A stretch of 64,000 nucleotides of DNA from CAVXAE01 sp044225565 (GTDB lineage: Bacteria > Pseudomonadota > Gammaproteobacteria > Steroidobacterales > Steroidobacteraceae), in assembly GCA_044225565.1 (NCBI GenBank), contig JBGAIL010000001.1, forward strand, positions 1-64,000. The letters run 5' to 3'. The first letter of the stretch is position 1, and each line of letters opens with the position of its first letter. The notes beneath the pieces were generated by a model. That model was given only the letters and a program-made list of their open reading frames with translations. It was not told where the DNA came from and did not search any database. Shown piece by piece: positions 53,289-61,746 of the stretch. The position numbers and the translations under genes were made by a program.

Positions 53289-54782
53289 ATGGCGACTCCC
53301 ACGATCTCCTGGCACGAGCGCGCGAAGGCCGTGCGGTTTCCGACGCACGCGTTCATCGGCGGCCGTTCCGTCGAGGCAGCTTCGGGCGCCGCGTTCGACT
53401 CCATCAACCCGGCCACCGGCAAGATCCTCGCGAAAGTCGCGGCCTGCGATGCGCCGGACATCGACCGCGCCGTCGCCTCCGCGCGCGAAGCCTTCCGCAA
53501 AGGCGTGTGGTCAGGCCAGCCGCCGGCGAAGCGCAAGCGGGTGCTGCAGAAGTTCGCGGAGCTCATCCTGCAGCACAAGGAAGAGCTTGCGCTGCTCGAG
53601 ACGCTGGACATGGGCAAGCCCATCGGCGACAGCCTGAGCGTCGACATACCGGCCACGGCGCGCTGCATCCAGTGGTACGCGGAAGCCATCGACAAGATTT
53701 ACGACGAGGTCGCGCCGACGGGTCGTGATGCGCTGGCGCTGGTCACTCGCGAGCCCATGGGCGTGGTCGGCGCCATCGTACCGTGGAATTTTCCGCTCAT
53801 CATGGCAGCGTGGAAGATCGGTCCGGTGCTCGCGGCCGGCAACTCGCTCGTGCTCAAGCCTTCGGAAAAATCGCCGTTCAGCGCCATCCGCATCGCGCAG
53901 CTGGCCGTGGAAGCGGGCATTCCCGAAGGCGTGTTCAACGTGGTGCCCGGCTTCGGCCACACGGCGGGCAAGGCCCTGGCGCTGCACATGGATGTCGACT
54001 GCATCGCCTTCACCGGCTCCACCGCCACCGGCGGGCTCGTCATGCAGTACGCGGGCCAGTCCAACCTGAAGCGCGTCTCGCTCGAATGCGGCGGCAAGTC
54101 GCCCAACATCGTGCTCGCGGACTACGGGAATCTGGATCGCGCCGCCGCGGCTGCGGCCGGGGCCATCTTCTTCAACCAGGGAGAGATGTGCTCGGCGGGC
54201 TCGCGCCTGCTGGTGCAGGAAGGCATCAAGGACGCGCTGCTGGAGAAGGTGCAGGCCATCGGGCGGGCCATGCAGCCCGGGGATCCGCTCGATCCCGCGA
54301 CGAAGCTCGGCGCCATGGTCGACGAAGTGCAGATGAAGCGCGTGCTGGACTACATCGATTCCGGCCGTCGCGATGGCGCCAGCGTGCGCATGGGCGGGCA
54401 GCGCGCACGCCAGGAAAGCGGCGGCTTTTTCGTGGAGCCCACCGTGTTCGACGCGGTGAAGCCGGGCATGAAGATCGCGCGCGAGGAGATCTTCGGGCCG
54501 GTTCTTTCGACGCTCACTTTCAAGACGGTGGATGAGGCCATCGAGATCGCGAACGACGTCGTCTACGGGCTCGCCGCGGCGGTGTGGACCAGCAACGTCA
54601 CCACCGCGCATCGTGTGGCCCGCGCGCTTCGCGCGGGCGTGGTGTACGTGAACTGCTACGACGCGGACGACATCACCGTGCCCTTCGGCGGCTTCAAACA
54701 GTCCGGTTTCGGGCGCGACAAGTCGCTGCACGCCTTCGACAAGTACACGGAGCTCAAGACCACCTGGCTCGACCTGTCGTGA
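53289..54782 (+). CDS. NAD(P)-dependent aldehyde dehydrogenase, PuuC-like
   Basis: A 497-residue cytoplasmic enzyme beginning 5 bases after the M16 stop. Catalytic Cys is in FNQGEMCSAGSRL and catalytic Glu in LECGGKSPNIV; VPWNFPL, the cofactor GSTATGG and the end FGGFKQSGFGRDKSLHAFDKYTELKTTWL are typical. The closest family I recognise is PuuC (gamma-glutamyl-gamma-aminobutyraldehyde dehydrogenase), but no putrescine genes are adjacent, so the substrate is not assigned. It is probably in the same transcript as the peptidase pair. Confidence 0.93.
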   Translation: MATPTISWHERAKAVRFPTHAFIGGRSVEAASGAAFDSINPATGKILAKVAACDAPDIDRAVASAREAFRKGVWSGQPPAKRKRVLQKFAELILQHKEELALLETLDMGKPIGDSLSVDIPATARCIQWYAEAIDKIYDEVAPTGRDALALVTREPMGVVGAIVPWNFPLIMAAWKIGPVLAAGNSLVLKPSEKSPFSAIRIAQLAVEAGIPEGVFNVVPGFGHTAGKALALHMDVDCIAFTGSTATGGLVMQYAGQSNLKRVSLECGGKSPNIVLADYGNLDRAAAAAAGAIFFNQGEMCSAGSRLLVQEGIKDALLEKVQAIGRAMQPGDPLDPATKLGAMVDEVQMKRVLDYIDSGRRDGASVRMGGQRARQESGGFFVEPTVFDAVKPGMKIAREEIFGPVLSTLTFKTVDEAIEIANDVVYGLAAAVWTSNVTTAHRVARALRAGVVYVNCYDADDITVPFGGFKQSGFGRDKSLHAFDKYTELKTTWLDLS

Positions 54783-54822
54783 GCCCGGGTGTCGGTCGAT
54801 TCCTTTCGCAACCGCGCTTTCC

Positions 54823-57135
54823 GTGAGCGAAGAGCCGCTGCACTTCCTGGCGAGCGCGCCGCGCGGCCTGGCTGATCTGCTCGGGCGCGAGCTTGCCGCC
54901 TTCGGCGCCGAGGAGATCCGCGAGCGGGCGACGGACGTCACTTTCACCGGGTCTCTCGAGACGGCGTATCGCGCATGCCTCGAGTCGCGCGTCGCCAATC
55001 GCGTGTACCTGCATCTTTCGACGTTCGAGGCGGTTGACGCGGAGCAACTCTACCGGCAGGCGCGGCTTGTGGACTGGGCCGCGCATCTCGCGCCGGGCGC
55101 GACTCTAGCCTGCGATTTCAGCGGCCGGCATCCTTCCATCACGCACACGCATTTCGGCGCGCTGAAGCTGAAGGACGCCATCGTCGATTCGCTGCGCGAG
55201 AGCGCAGGTGCGCGGCCGGACATCGAGCGCGAGCAGCCGGACGTTCGCGTGCATGCGCATGCGAACAATACGCGCGTCACGCTGGCGCTCGATCTGTCGG
55301 GGGAAAGCCTGCATCGGCGAGGCTATCGGGGCGCGGCAGGCGAGGCGCCGTTGAAGGAGAACGTGGCGGCGGGAATCCTGTTGCGGTCGGGATGGCCGCA
55401 GCTGGCGGCTAACGGCTCGCAGTTCCTGGATCCGATGTGCGGCGCCGGGACGTTGCCCATCGAAGCAGCGATGATCGCAGCGGACATGGCGCCCGGGCTC
55501 GGGCGCAACTATTTCGGCTTTCTCGGCTGGCGCGGCCACGATGCATCGCTGTGGCGCCGTGTCCGTGAAGCCGCGGCTGCGCGTGTGAAGCCGCCGGCAT
55601 CATCGATTCGCGGGCAGGACAAGGATGCCGCTGCCATCCGCATGGCACGCGCGAATGCCGAGCGCGCGCGGGTTGGCTCCTTCGTGCAGTTTGAAGTGCG
55701 CTCGGTGCGTGACTCCGCGCCAGTGGCGAGGTCGTCCGGGGGCGCAGCGCCTGACGAGGCAGCCGGGTCGCTCAGCGACGCGAATGGGGTCATGCCTGGC
55801 CTCATCTGCGTCAACCCTCCTTACGGCGTGCGCCTCGAGGATCACGAAGCGGCTCGCGCCGTGCACCGCGAGCTCGGTGAGGTGTTGCGCGAGAGCTTCC
55901 AGGGCTGGGAGGCTGCCGTGTTGACGGGTGCGCCCGATCTCGGCCTGGAGCTGGGAGTTCGTGCGCGCCGCTCGCACACCGACTGGACCGGCGCGATCGA
56001 GTGCCGCCTGATTCGTCTCGAAATCGAGTCGGAGAAGTTCCGCTCACTGCCCCGCCCTCGAGGCGCCGCGAGAATCGACGCGAGCCTCAAGGAATCTGCC
56101 GGTGCGAAGATGTTCGGCAACCGCCTGGCCAAGAATCTGAAGCGGCTGCAAGGCTGGGCTCGCAAGAGCGGCGTGAGCTGCTACCGGCTCTACGATGCGG
56201 ACATGCCCGAGTACGCCTTCGCCATCGATCTCTACAGGGCGCTCGATCCGCGCCCCGCGCTGGAATCCGCCGCCCGCGCCTCGCGCCAGCCTCCGGCAGC
56301 GCCATCGGAAGCCGCTACGCTCGACTGGCTCTACGTCCAGGAATACGCGGCGCCCGACAGCATCGAAGAAGAAGCCGTGCGTCGCCGCCGCAACGAAGCG
56401 TTCTCCGTCCTCACGGACGTCACCGGCGTCCCCGAGGAGCGCGTCCGCATTCGCACGCGTCGCCAGCAAAAAGGCCGCGAGCAGTACGAGAAGCTCAACC
56501 GCCAGCACGAGTTCCACGTCGTGGAGGAGGGCGGCCTGAAGTTCGAGGTGAATTTCGACGACTACCTCGATACCGGCATCTTTCTGGATCACCGCGCCAC
56601 GCGCGCCAGGGTGCGCGCCGCCGCAGCGGGCAAGCGCGTGCTCAATTTGTTTGCCTACACGTCCACCGTCTCGGTGTACGCCGCTGCAGGCGATGCGCGC
56701 TCCACGGTCTCGGTGGACCTCTCGAATACTTATCTGGACTGGGCGCAGCGCAACTTCCAGCTGAACGGCTTCGGCAGCGGCACCAATGCCCTCGTTCAGG
56801 CGGACTGCCGTGCCTGGCTCGCAGAAGCCGCGGGTGGCGGCGAGCGCTATGACCTCATCTTCCTCGACCCGCCCACGTTCTCGAACTCCAAGCGCATGGA
56901 AGGCGTGCTCGACGTCCGCCGCGACCATCCGGCGCTCATCGAGTCCTGTGCGCGCCTGCTCTCACCCGAAGGCCTGCTCGTATTTTCCACCAACGCGCAG
57001 AAGTTCAGGATCGACGCAAGCCTCATGCAGCGCTTCGCCGTGAAGGACATCTCCGTGGAGACGATTCCCGTCGACTTCGAACGGAATCCCCGTATCCACC
57101 GCTGCTACGAGATCCGCGCCGCATCCGCTCAGTGA
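54823..57135 (+). CDS. rlmL: 23S rRNA methyltransferase RlmKL (m2G2445 and m7G2069)
   Basis: A 770-residue bifunctional enzyme. GTG 54823 opens the THUMP-containing N-terminal half, with SHGALKLKDAI-like region and the first methyltransferase (DPMCGAGTLPIEAAMIAADM, then the catalytic NPPYG). The second methyltransferase half starts around 560, with GIFLDHRATR, NLFAYTSTVSVYAAAG and DPPTFSNSKRMEG. In E. coli the two halves methylate G2445 (N2) and G2069 (N7) of 23S rRNA. It overlaps the convergent FecR gene by 7 bases. Confidence 0.97.
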   Translation: MSEEPLHFLASAPRGLADLLGRELAAFGAEEIRERATDVTFTGSLETAYRACLESRVANRVYLHLSTFEAVDAEQLYRQARLVDWAAHLAPGATLACDFSGRHPSITHTHFGALKLKDAIVDSLRESAGARPDIEREQPDVRVHAHANNTRVTLALDLSGESLHRRGYRGAAGEAPLKENVAAGILLRSGWPQLAANGSQFLDPMCGAGTLPIEAAMIAADMAPGLGRNYFGFLGWRGHDASLWRRVREAAAARVKPPASSIRGQDKDAAAIRMARANAERARVGSFVQFEVRSVRDSAPVARSSGGAAPDEAAGSLSDANGVMPGLICVNPPYGVRLEDHEAARAVHRELGEVLRESFQGWEAAVLTGAPDLGLELGVRARRSHTDWTGAIECRLIRLEIESEKFRSLPRPRGAARIDASLKESAGAKMFGNRLAKNLKRLQGWARKSGVSCYRLYDADMPEYAFAIDLYRALDPRPALESAARASRQPPAAPSEAATLDWLYVQEYAAPDSIEEEAVRRRRNEAFSVLTDVTGVPEERVRIRTRRQQKGREQYEKLNRQHEFHVVEEGGLKFEVNFDDYLDTGIFLDHRATRARVRAAAAGKRVLNLFAYTSTVSVYAAAGDARSTVSVDLSNTYLDWAQRNFQLNGFGSGTNALVQADCRAWLAEAAGGGERYDLIFLDPPTFSNSKRMEGVLDVRRDHPALIESCARLLSPEGLLVFSTNAQKFRIDASLMQRFAVKDISVETIPVDFERNPRIHRCYEIRAASAQ

Positions 57136-58115
57136 GCCTGGCCCGAGGCGCTCACGTAGACGACGCCGTCCTTCTCCCGCACCGCCAGCGAGCTGTCCCG
57201 CTCGAGGAAGATCCGGAAATATTCCGGACGGCGCGGATCGAAAGTGCCGGACAGTCGTCGCTCCTCCGACAATTCCGGCGCGATGACGAACTGGATCTCG
57301 TTGTAGCGGTTGAATTGCGCCGTCACCTCCGCGATCGGCGAATCCTCGAACACCAGCGTCCTGCTCTTCCAGGCGACGGCCGTCGCCACTTGAGGGACGG
57401 ATGCCTGGGAGAGGCGGTTCTCGCGCACTTCGCCTTCCTGGCCGGCGGAGAGCAGCAGGGATCGACCGGCCGCGAAGCCCGAGACGGGCGAGATTTTCAC
57501 TGCGCCTTCGACCACGGAGACCTTCGTCGTGCCGTCGTTCCGGACATACATGTTGAACTGAGTGCCGATGGCCTGAGCGACCGCGCTGCTCGTGCGCACG
57601 CGAAACGGTCTTGTGGTATCCCGCGCCACCGTGAACAAGCCTTCCCCCTCGAGCTCGACCACGCGTTCCCGCTCGTTCATCGACACGCGCGCCTTCGAGC
57701 GCGTGTTGAGCAGCATCGAAGACCCGTCGGGCAACGTGTAGCTCATTTGTTCTCCGACCCCCGTGGCATAGCGCGGGGAAGAGAGCGCGAACCAGAGTGA
57801 TCCTGCGGCGATGCACGCGAGCGAGGCGGCTGCGGCCAGCTTTGCGCCGAACTGCCATCGCTTCCGGTACGTCTCACGCTGGGACTGCGCGCGATGCTCG
57901 GCCAGCATCGCGCGCAGTCTGGCGCGTCCCGCTGGCGGAACCTCATCCACCCACTGCGAGACGTGAGCCATGCCGAAATAGGCTCGCAGGTGCTCCGGGG
58001 AGCGCCGCAGCCAGGCCAGCCATTCCTGCTGGCTGCGCAGGTCCGCGGGCCGGTCGAGATCATCGAGGCGCACGAGCCATTCTGCGGCGTCCCGGTCGAT
58101 GTCCTGTTTCTCCAT
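57129..58115 (-). CDS. FecR-family anti-sigma / signal transducer, second set
   Basis: A 328-residue protein from ATG at 58115, preceded by AGGAAAGG. The cytoplasmic N-terminus (DAAEWLVRLDD, QEWLAWLRRSPEHLRAYFGM) binds the sigma factor; one membrane helix is at about 89–110; the periplasmic FecR domain (YATGVGEQMSYTLPDGSS, NTRSKARVS, GEGLFTVARD, AIGTQFNM) and a C-terminal STN-like part (ITAQFNRYNEIQF-like) follow. The sigma stop lies two bases upstream. The 3' end overlaps rlmL by 7 bases, so strong convergent transcription could interfere. Confidence 0.92.
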   Translation of the reverse strand: MEKQDIDRDAAEWLVRLDDLDRPADLRSQQEWLAWLRRSPEHLRAYFGMAHVSQWVDEVPPAGRARLRAMLAEHRAQSQRETYRKRWQFGAKLAAAASLACIAAGSLWFALSSPRYATGVGEQMSYTLPDGSSMLLNTRSKARVSMNERERVVELEGEGLFTVARDTTRPFRVRTSSAVAQAIGTQFNMYVRNDGTTKVSVVEGAVKISPVSGFAAGRSLLLSAGQEGEVRENRLSQASVPQVATAVAWKSRTLVFEDSPIAEVTAQFNRYNEIQFVIAPELSEERRLSGTFDPRRPEYFRIFLERDSSLAVREKDGVVYVSASGQAH

Positions 58116-58117
58116 GA

Positions 58118-58633
58118 CTACCTTTCCTGCCAGGCCTGCCTGAGGCACTGCAGCGTCCGCGCGATGTAGCGCTTCACCTGCCTCGGGGTCAGGCCGAATT
58201 CGTCGGCGATCTGCTTGTAGCTGCGCCCATCCCACTTGAAGCGCAGGAAGACTTCGCCGTGGAGGGCCGGCAGCTCGGCGAAGACCTGGGCCATGACGGC
58301 TTCTGCGGAGACGTCGAGCCCGGCGTCATGCAGCGAGGCGCCCGGGGCGTCGAGACGCTCGAGCATCTCGTGATCGTGGGCGAGCGGCTCCCGGGCGTCT
58401 TTCTGGTGGAACCGGTGCAGCTCTCCCCAGGCCAGCTTGAACAGGTAGGCCTGAGGCTCGCGCAGCACCTGCGCCGGTGGGTATTCGAGCAGCCGCAGAT
58501 ACACGTTGTGGACCAGGTCTTCCGCGTGAGCGGCCTTGCCGCGCGCGACTTTCGAGAAGAAGCTGCGCAGCTCCGCCCGGTAGCGCTGGTAGGCGCGGGT
58601 CACATCGAGCGGAATGGCGTTTCTGTCGTCCAC
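58118..58633 (-). CDS. ECF RNA polymerase sigma factor, FecI-like, second set
   Basis: A 171-residue protein starting with GTG at 58633. Region 2 (AEDLVHNVYLRLLEYP, REPQAYLFKLAWGEL) and region 4 (FAELPALHGEVFLRFKWDGRSYKQIADEFGLTPRQVKRYIARTLQCL) are clear; the latter has a textbook helix-turn-helix. It is transcribed leftward, divergent from the TonB receptor it presumably controls. The predicted promoter leaves a leader of only about a dozen bases and no strong Shine-Dalgarno sequence, so initiation may be inefficient. Confidence 0.93.
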   Translation of the reverse strand: MDDRNAIPLDVTRAYQRYRAELRSFFSKVARGKAAHAEDLVHNVYLRLLEYPPAQVLREPQAYLFKLAWGELHRFHQKDAREPLAHDHEMLERLDAPGASLHDAGLDVSAEAVMAQVFAELPALHGEVFLRFKWDGRSYKQIADEFGLTPRQVKRYIARTLQCLRQAWQER

Positions 58634-58652
58634 GGTTGCGGATCATCCGCCT

Positions 58653-58683
58653 GTAAGACCTCGCCCGGGCAGGGCTTTGCCCC
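58653..58683 (-). promoter_or_regulatory. Putative ECF-sigma promoter of the second sigma/FecR operon
   Basis: On the minus strand GGGGCAAA (58683–58676), 16 bases, then GTCTTAC (58659–58653). The same blocks and the same spacing occur on the plus strand at 58717–58747. The leader to the GTG start would be about 13 bases. Confidence 0.75.
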
Positions 58684-58716
58684 CGCGGCGAGGAAATAAA
58701 TATTCCCCGGGCATTC

Positions 58717-58747
58717 GGGGCAAAATGGAGGTGCGCCCGGGTCTTAC
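58717..58747 (+). promoter_or_regulatory. Putative ECF-sigma promoter of the TonB receptor operon
   Basis: GGGGCAAA, 16 bases, then GTCTTAC, matching the divergent promoter block on the minus strand exactly in both blocks and spacing while the spacer differs. It ends 33 bases before the receptor ATG. Confidence 0.75.
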
Positions 58748-58780
58748 GCTGCAGGACAGACCACACCATCCCGGGGACCC

Positions 58781-61729
58781 ATGAAGCCGACCTCCCGCCT
58801 TGCCCTCACTGCCCTGATGCTGGGCGCCTTTGCTTCCGCACAGGCTTCGGATGCACAGGCTGTTCGCGTGGCCGTGGCCGCGCAGCCCATCGCTGCCGCG
58901 ATAAACGAGTTGTCGCTGCAAAGCGGCCTGCACATCGTGATCGACAGTCGTGCCGCCGAGGGGATCACGTCCACGCGCGTCGAAGGCGTGCTCACGGCCG
59001 AGGCGGCGCTGAAGAAGCTGCTGGAGAACACCGGCCTCGAGTTCGAGTATCTGGGCGAGAACGCGGTGGCGGTCGTGAAGAAAGGCCGGCCGACGGCGAT
59101 GACGGCCGGCGGGGAGTCTGCAACGGTGCTGGCGCAGGCCGAGGCCTCTGGGGGCGCTTCGCAGCCGGACGGGTCGCGCGGGACGGAAGCCGGCGACGGC
59201 CTCGAGGAAATCGTCGTCACCGGCTCGAACATCGTCTCTTCGGTCGAAGTGGCGAAGCGGAGCGTGCCGGTGGACGTCATCACCGCCGAGGAGATCGCCA
59301 GGACCGGTGCGAGCACGCTGGCGCAGGTGCTGGCCAGCAATCCCGCCATCGCCGGCGGCGCGCTCGCCGAACAGGAGAGCGGTGGCCGGGGATACGTCAA
59401 TCTCAGGGGCCTCGGCCCTCAATACACGCTCGTGCTGGTGAACGGGCGCCGCATGTCGGCGAACGATCCGACCAACATCCTCTCCATCCCTGCCGAGGCC
59501 GTCGAGCGGGTGGAGATCCTCAAGTCGGGCGCTTCCGCCATCTACGGCTCCGACGCGGTGGCGGGCGTCGTCAACGTCATCCTCAAATCCAGGGCCGACG
59601 GTCTGCATGCCAGCCTCATCCACGGCGACACCACCCAGGGCGGCGGACGGACCACCGACGTGAACCTGTACGGCGGATCGCAAACCGACGATGCCAGGTT
59701 CTTTTTCCTCATCAACCACATGACGCGAGGTGAGATCCGTGCGCGCGACCGCGATATCACCTCGACCAGCGACAAGCGCGTGTTCGGTGGCTTCGACGAG
59801 CGCAGCCAGTTCGGCAACCCCGGCCGCATCGGCGGCGTCGCGGGCCTCGGCGATCTCATCGCGGACGGATCGCGCGTTCCGCCCGGCTCCTTTTCGCTCG
59901 ATCCGGCGGACTACCGTCCCTACGATCCCGACGCCGATCTGTTCGACACCAACGCCCTGACGGATCCCAGCGCCATCGCCGCCACCGAGCGGTTGACGGT
60001 GCTGGGCAATTTCGAGCGGGATTTCTTCGACGGCCGCGCCACGTTCTTCATGACCGGCTTCTTCTGGAAGATGCGGGAGAAGGCGTATCTCGCGCCGGTG
60101 GGTCTTTCGTTCTCCGACCCCGACATCGGGCCGGTGCCTGCAAGCAATCCCTACAATCCCTTCGGGCAGGACATCACCGATCTCGACTATCTGCCGCTCG
60201 AGCTCGGCCGGCGCCTGCAGGATACGCCGGCGCATACCTATCGCCTGAGTGGCGGTCTGCGCGGCGAGATCGGCGAATGGCAGCTCGAATCCGCGCTCTC
60301 GTGGTATCGCAACGAGTTCTCGAACAAGTATCCCGACAGCATCATCAAGTCCGCCCTGCGCGCTGCCGTGAATCGCACGGGCGCCGATGCGTTCAACCCG
60401 TTCTGCAACCGGTGCAACAGCGCCGAGCAGTTCGCGGGACTGCTCGCGACGGGGCGCACCGACATCGGCTTCGGCTCCGACATGGCGGATTTCCGGGCGA
60501 GCGGGCCATTGCTGCGCCTTCCCACCGGGCAGCTGCGCGCTGCCTTGGGCGCGGAATATCGTCGCGAGAATGTGTCGCTGAGCCCCGATCCGCTGACCCA
60601 GGTCGCCGGACTGGTGGGCTCCTATCCGGGCGGCGGCTACGAGTTCGCGCGCACCATCCGCTCGCTCTTCGCCGAGTTGCAGGTGCCGCTGCTACCCGCA
60701 GCGCACGACGGCGAGAGCCCGCTCGAGCTGTCGCTGGCGGCGCGATCCGAGAAGTACAGCGACTTCGGCTCACAGACGAGTCCGCTCGCTTCGCTGCGCT
60801 ATTCCCTCCTGGACGGACAGGTGACGCTGCGCACGTCCTATGCGAAGGCCTTCCTCGCGCCGTACCTGGAGCTCGCGACCTACGATTACTTCGGCACCTT
60901 CACCGATTTCCTCATCGACCCCGAGACCGGCCAGCCGGTGCAGACGCTGGTCGTGTACTCGGGCACCCCGGACATCGAGCCGGAGCGATCGACGACGAAG
61001 AACGTCGGTCTCGTCTTCACGCCGAACGCGGTGCCGGGTCTCACGATCTCGCTCGACGGCTATCGCATCGGGCAGAAGGATTTCACGGCATTCAGCCCGC
61101 AGGCCTCGCTCGATGGGACTGCGCCCGGTGTCATCAACGCGCGAGGCAACGACGTGGGTCCCGGCGGTGAGGACCTCATCCTCACGGCCTATTTCTACAA
61201 CCTGAATCATCGCGGCACCGAGGGTTACGAGGCGAGCGTCAATTACGCGCTGCCCGAGCTTGCCGCAGGCCGGTTCGAGGTCGATCTCGCCGTGTCGCGA
61301 CTGGCGAAGTTCGAAGTGTTCGGCATCGTGCCCGGAGAGCTCGTGGACCTCGCCGGAAAATACGATCCCACCGCGGGCTCTTCCCGTACGCCGGCGTTGC
61401 CCCGGACGCGAGCCGCGCTGGCGCTGTCCTGGGAGCGGGGACCCTGGTCGGCTTCCTCCCACGTAAGCTTCATGTCGAGCTATCGCGAAACGGACGACAG
61501 CACGATCGGGTCATACTCGACGACCGATCTGCAGCTCGGTTATGCGCTCGGCGGCGCTTCCGGCCGGCCGGCCGAATGGCTGCCGGTGCGGGCGGCGCAG
61601 TTGAGCGTGGGCGTGGACAACGTCTTCGATCGCAAGGTGCCGTTCCTCACGGTGATCAACGACTACAACAAGTACGAGAACGACCTGCGCGGCCGGTACG
61701 TCTATGCGCGGATCGGAGTGGATTTCTAA
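58781..61729 (+). CDS. TonB-dependent receptor with STN domain, second set
   Basis: A 982-residue outer-membrane receptor. Signal peptide about 1–22; STN domain about 28–85 (AQPIAAAINELSLQSGLHIVIDS); a Ser/Gly linker; TonB-box EEIVVTGSN; plug with SVPVDVITAEEIARTGASTLAQVLASNPA, GYVNLRGLGPQYTLVLVNGRR and VEILKSGASAIYGSDAVAGVVNVIL; a barrel ending in Phe (ARIGVDF). The VTGSN type, with the STN domain and divergent sigma/FecR genes, is common for peptide or oligosaccharide uptake. The S9 peptidase gene starts 17 bases downstream, pointing to a peptide ligand, by inference. Confidence 0.94.
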   Translation: MKPTSRLALTALMLGAFASAQASDAQAVRVAVAAQPIAAAINELSLQSGLHIVIDSRAAEGITSTRVEGVLTAEAALKKLLENTGLEFEYLGENAVAVVKKGRPTAMTAGGESATVLAQAEASGGASQPDGSRGTEAGDGLEEIVVTGSNIVSSVEVAKRSVPVDVITAEEIARTGASTLAQVLASNPAIAGGALAEQESGGRGYVNLRGLGPQYTLVLVNGRRMSANDPTNILSIPAEAVERVEILKSGASAIYGSDAVAGVVNVILKSRADGLHASLIHGDTTQGGGRTTDVNLYGGSQTDDARFFFLINHMTRGEIRARDRDITSTSDKRVFGGFDERSQFGNPGRIGGVAGLGDLIADGSRVPPGSFSLDPADYRPYDPDADLFDTNALTDPSAIAATERLTVLGNFERDFFDGRATFFMTGFFWKMREKAYLAPVGLSFSDPDIGPVPASNPYNPFGQDITDLDYLPLELGRRLQDTPAHTYRLSGGLRGEIGEWQLESALSWYRNEFSNKYPDSIIKSALRAAVNRTGADAFNPFCNRCNSAEQFAGLLATGRTDIGFGSDMADFRASGPLLRLPTGQLRAALGAEYRRENVSLSPDPLTQVAGLVGSYPGGGYEFARTIRSLFAELQVPLLPAAHDGESPLELSLAARSEKYSDFGSQTSPLASLRYSLLDGQVTLRTSYAKAFLAPYLELATYDYFGTFTDFLIDPETGQPVQTLVVYSGTPDIEPERSTTKNVGLVFTPNAVPGLTISLDGYRIGQKDFTAFSPQASLDGTAPGVINARGNDVGPGGEDLILTAYFYNLNHRGTEGYEASVNYALPELAAGRFEVDLAVSRLAKFEVFGIVPGELVDLAGKYDPTAGSSRTPALPRTRAALALSWERGPWSASSHVSFMSSYRETDDSTIGSYSTTDLQLGYALGGASGRPAEWLPVRAAQLSVGVDNVFDRKVPFLTVINDYNKYENDLRGRYVYARIGVDF

Positions 61730-61746
61730 CCGCGATCCCGGATCTC

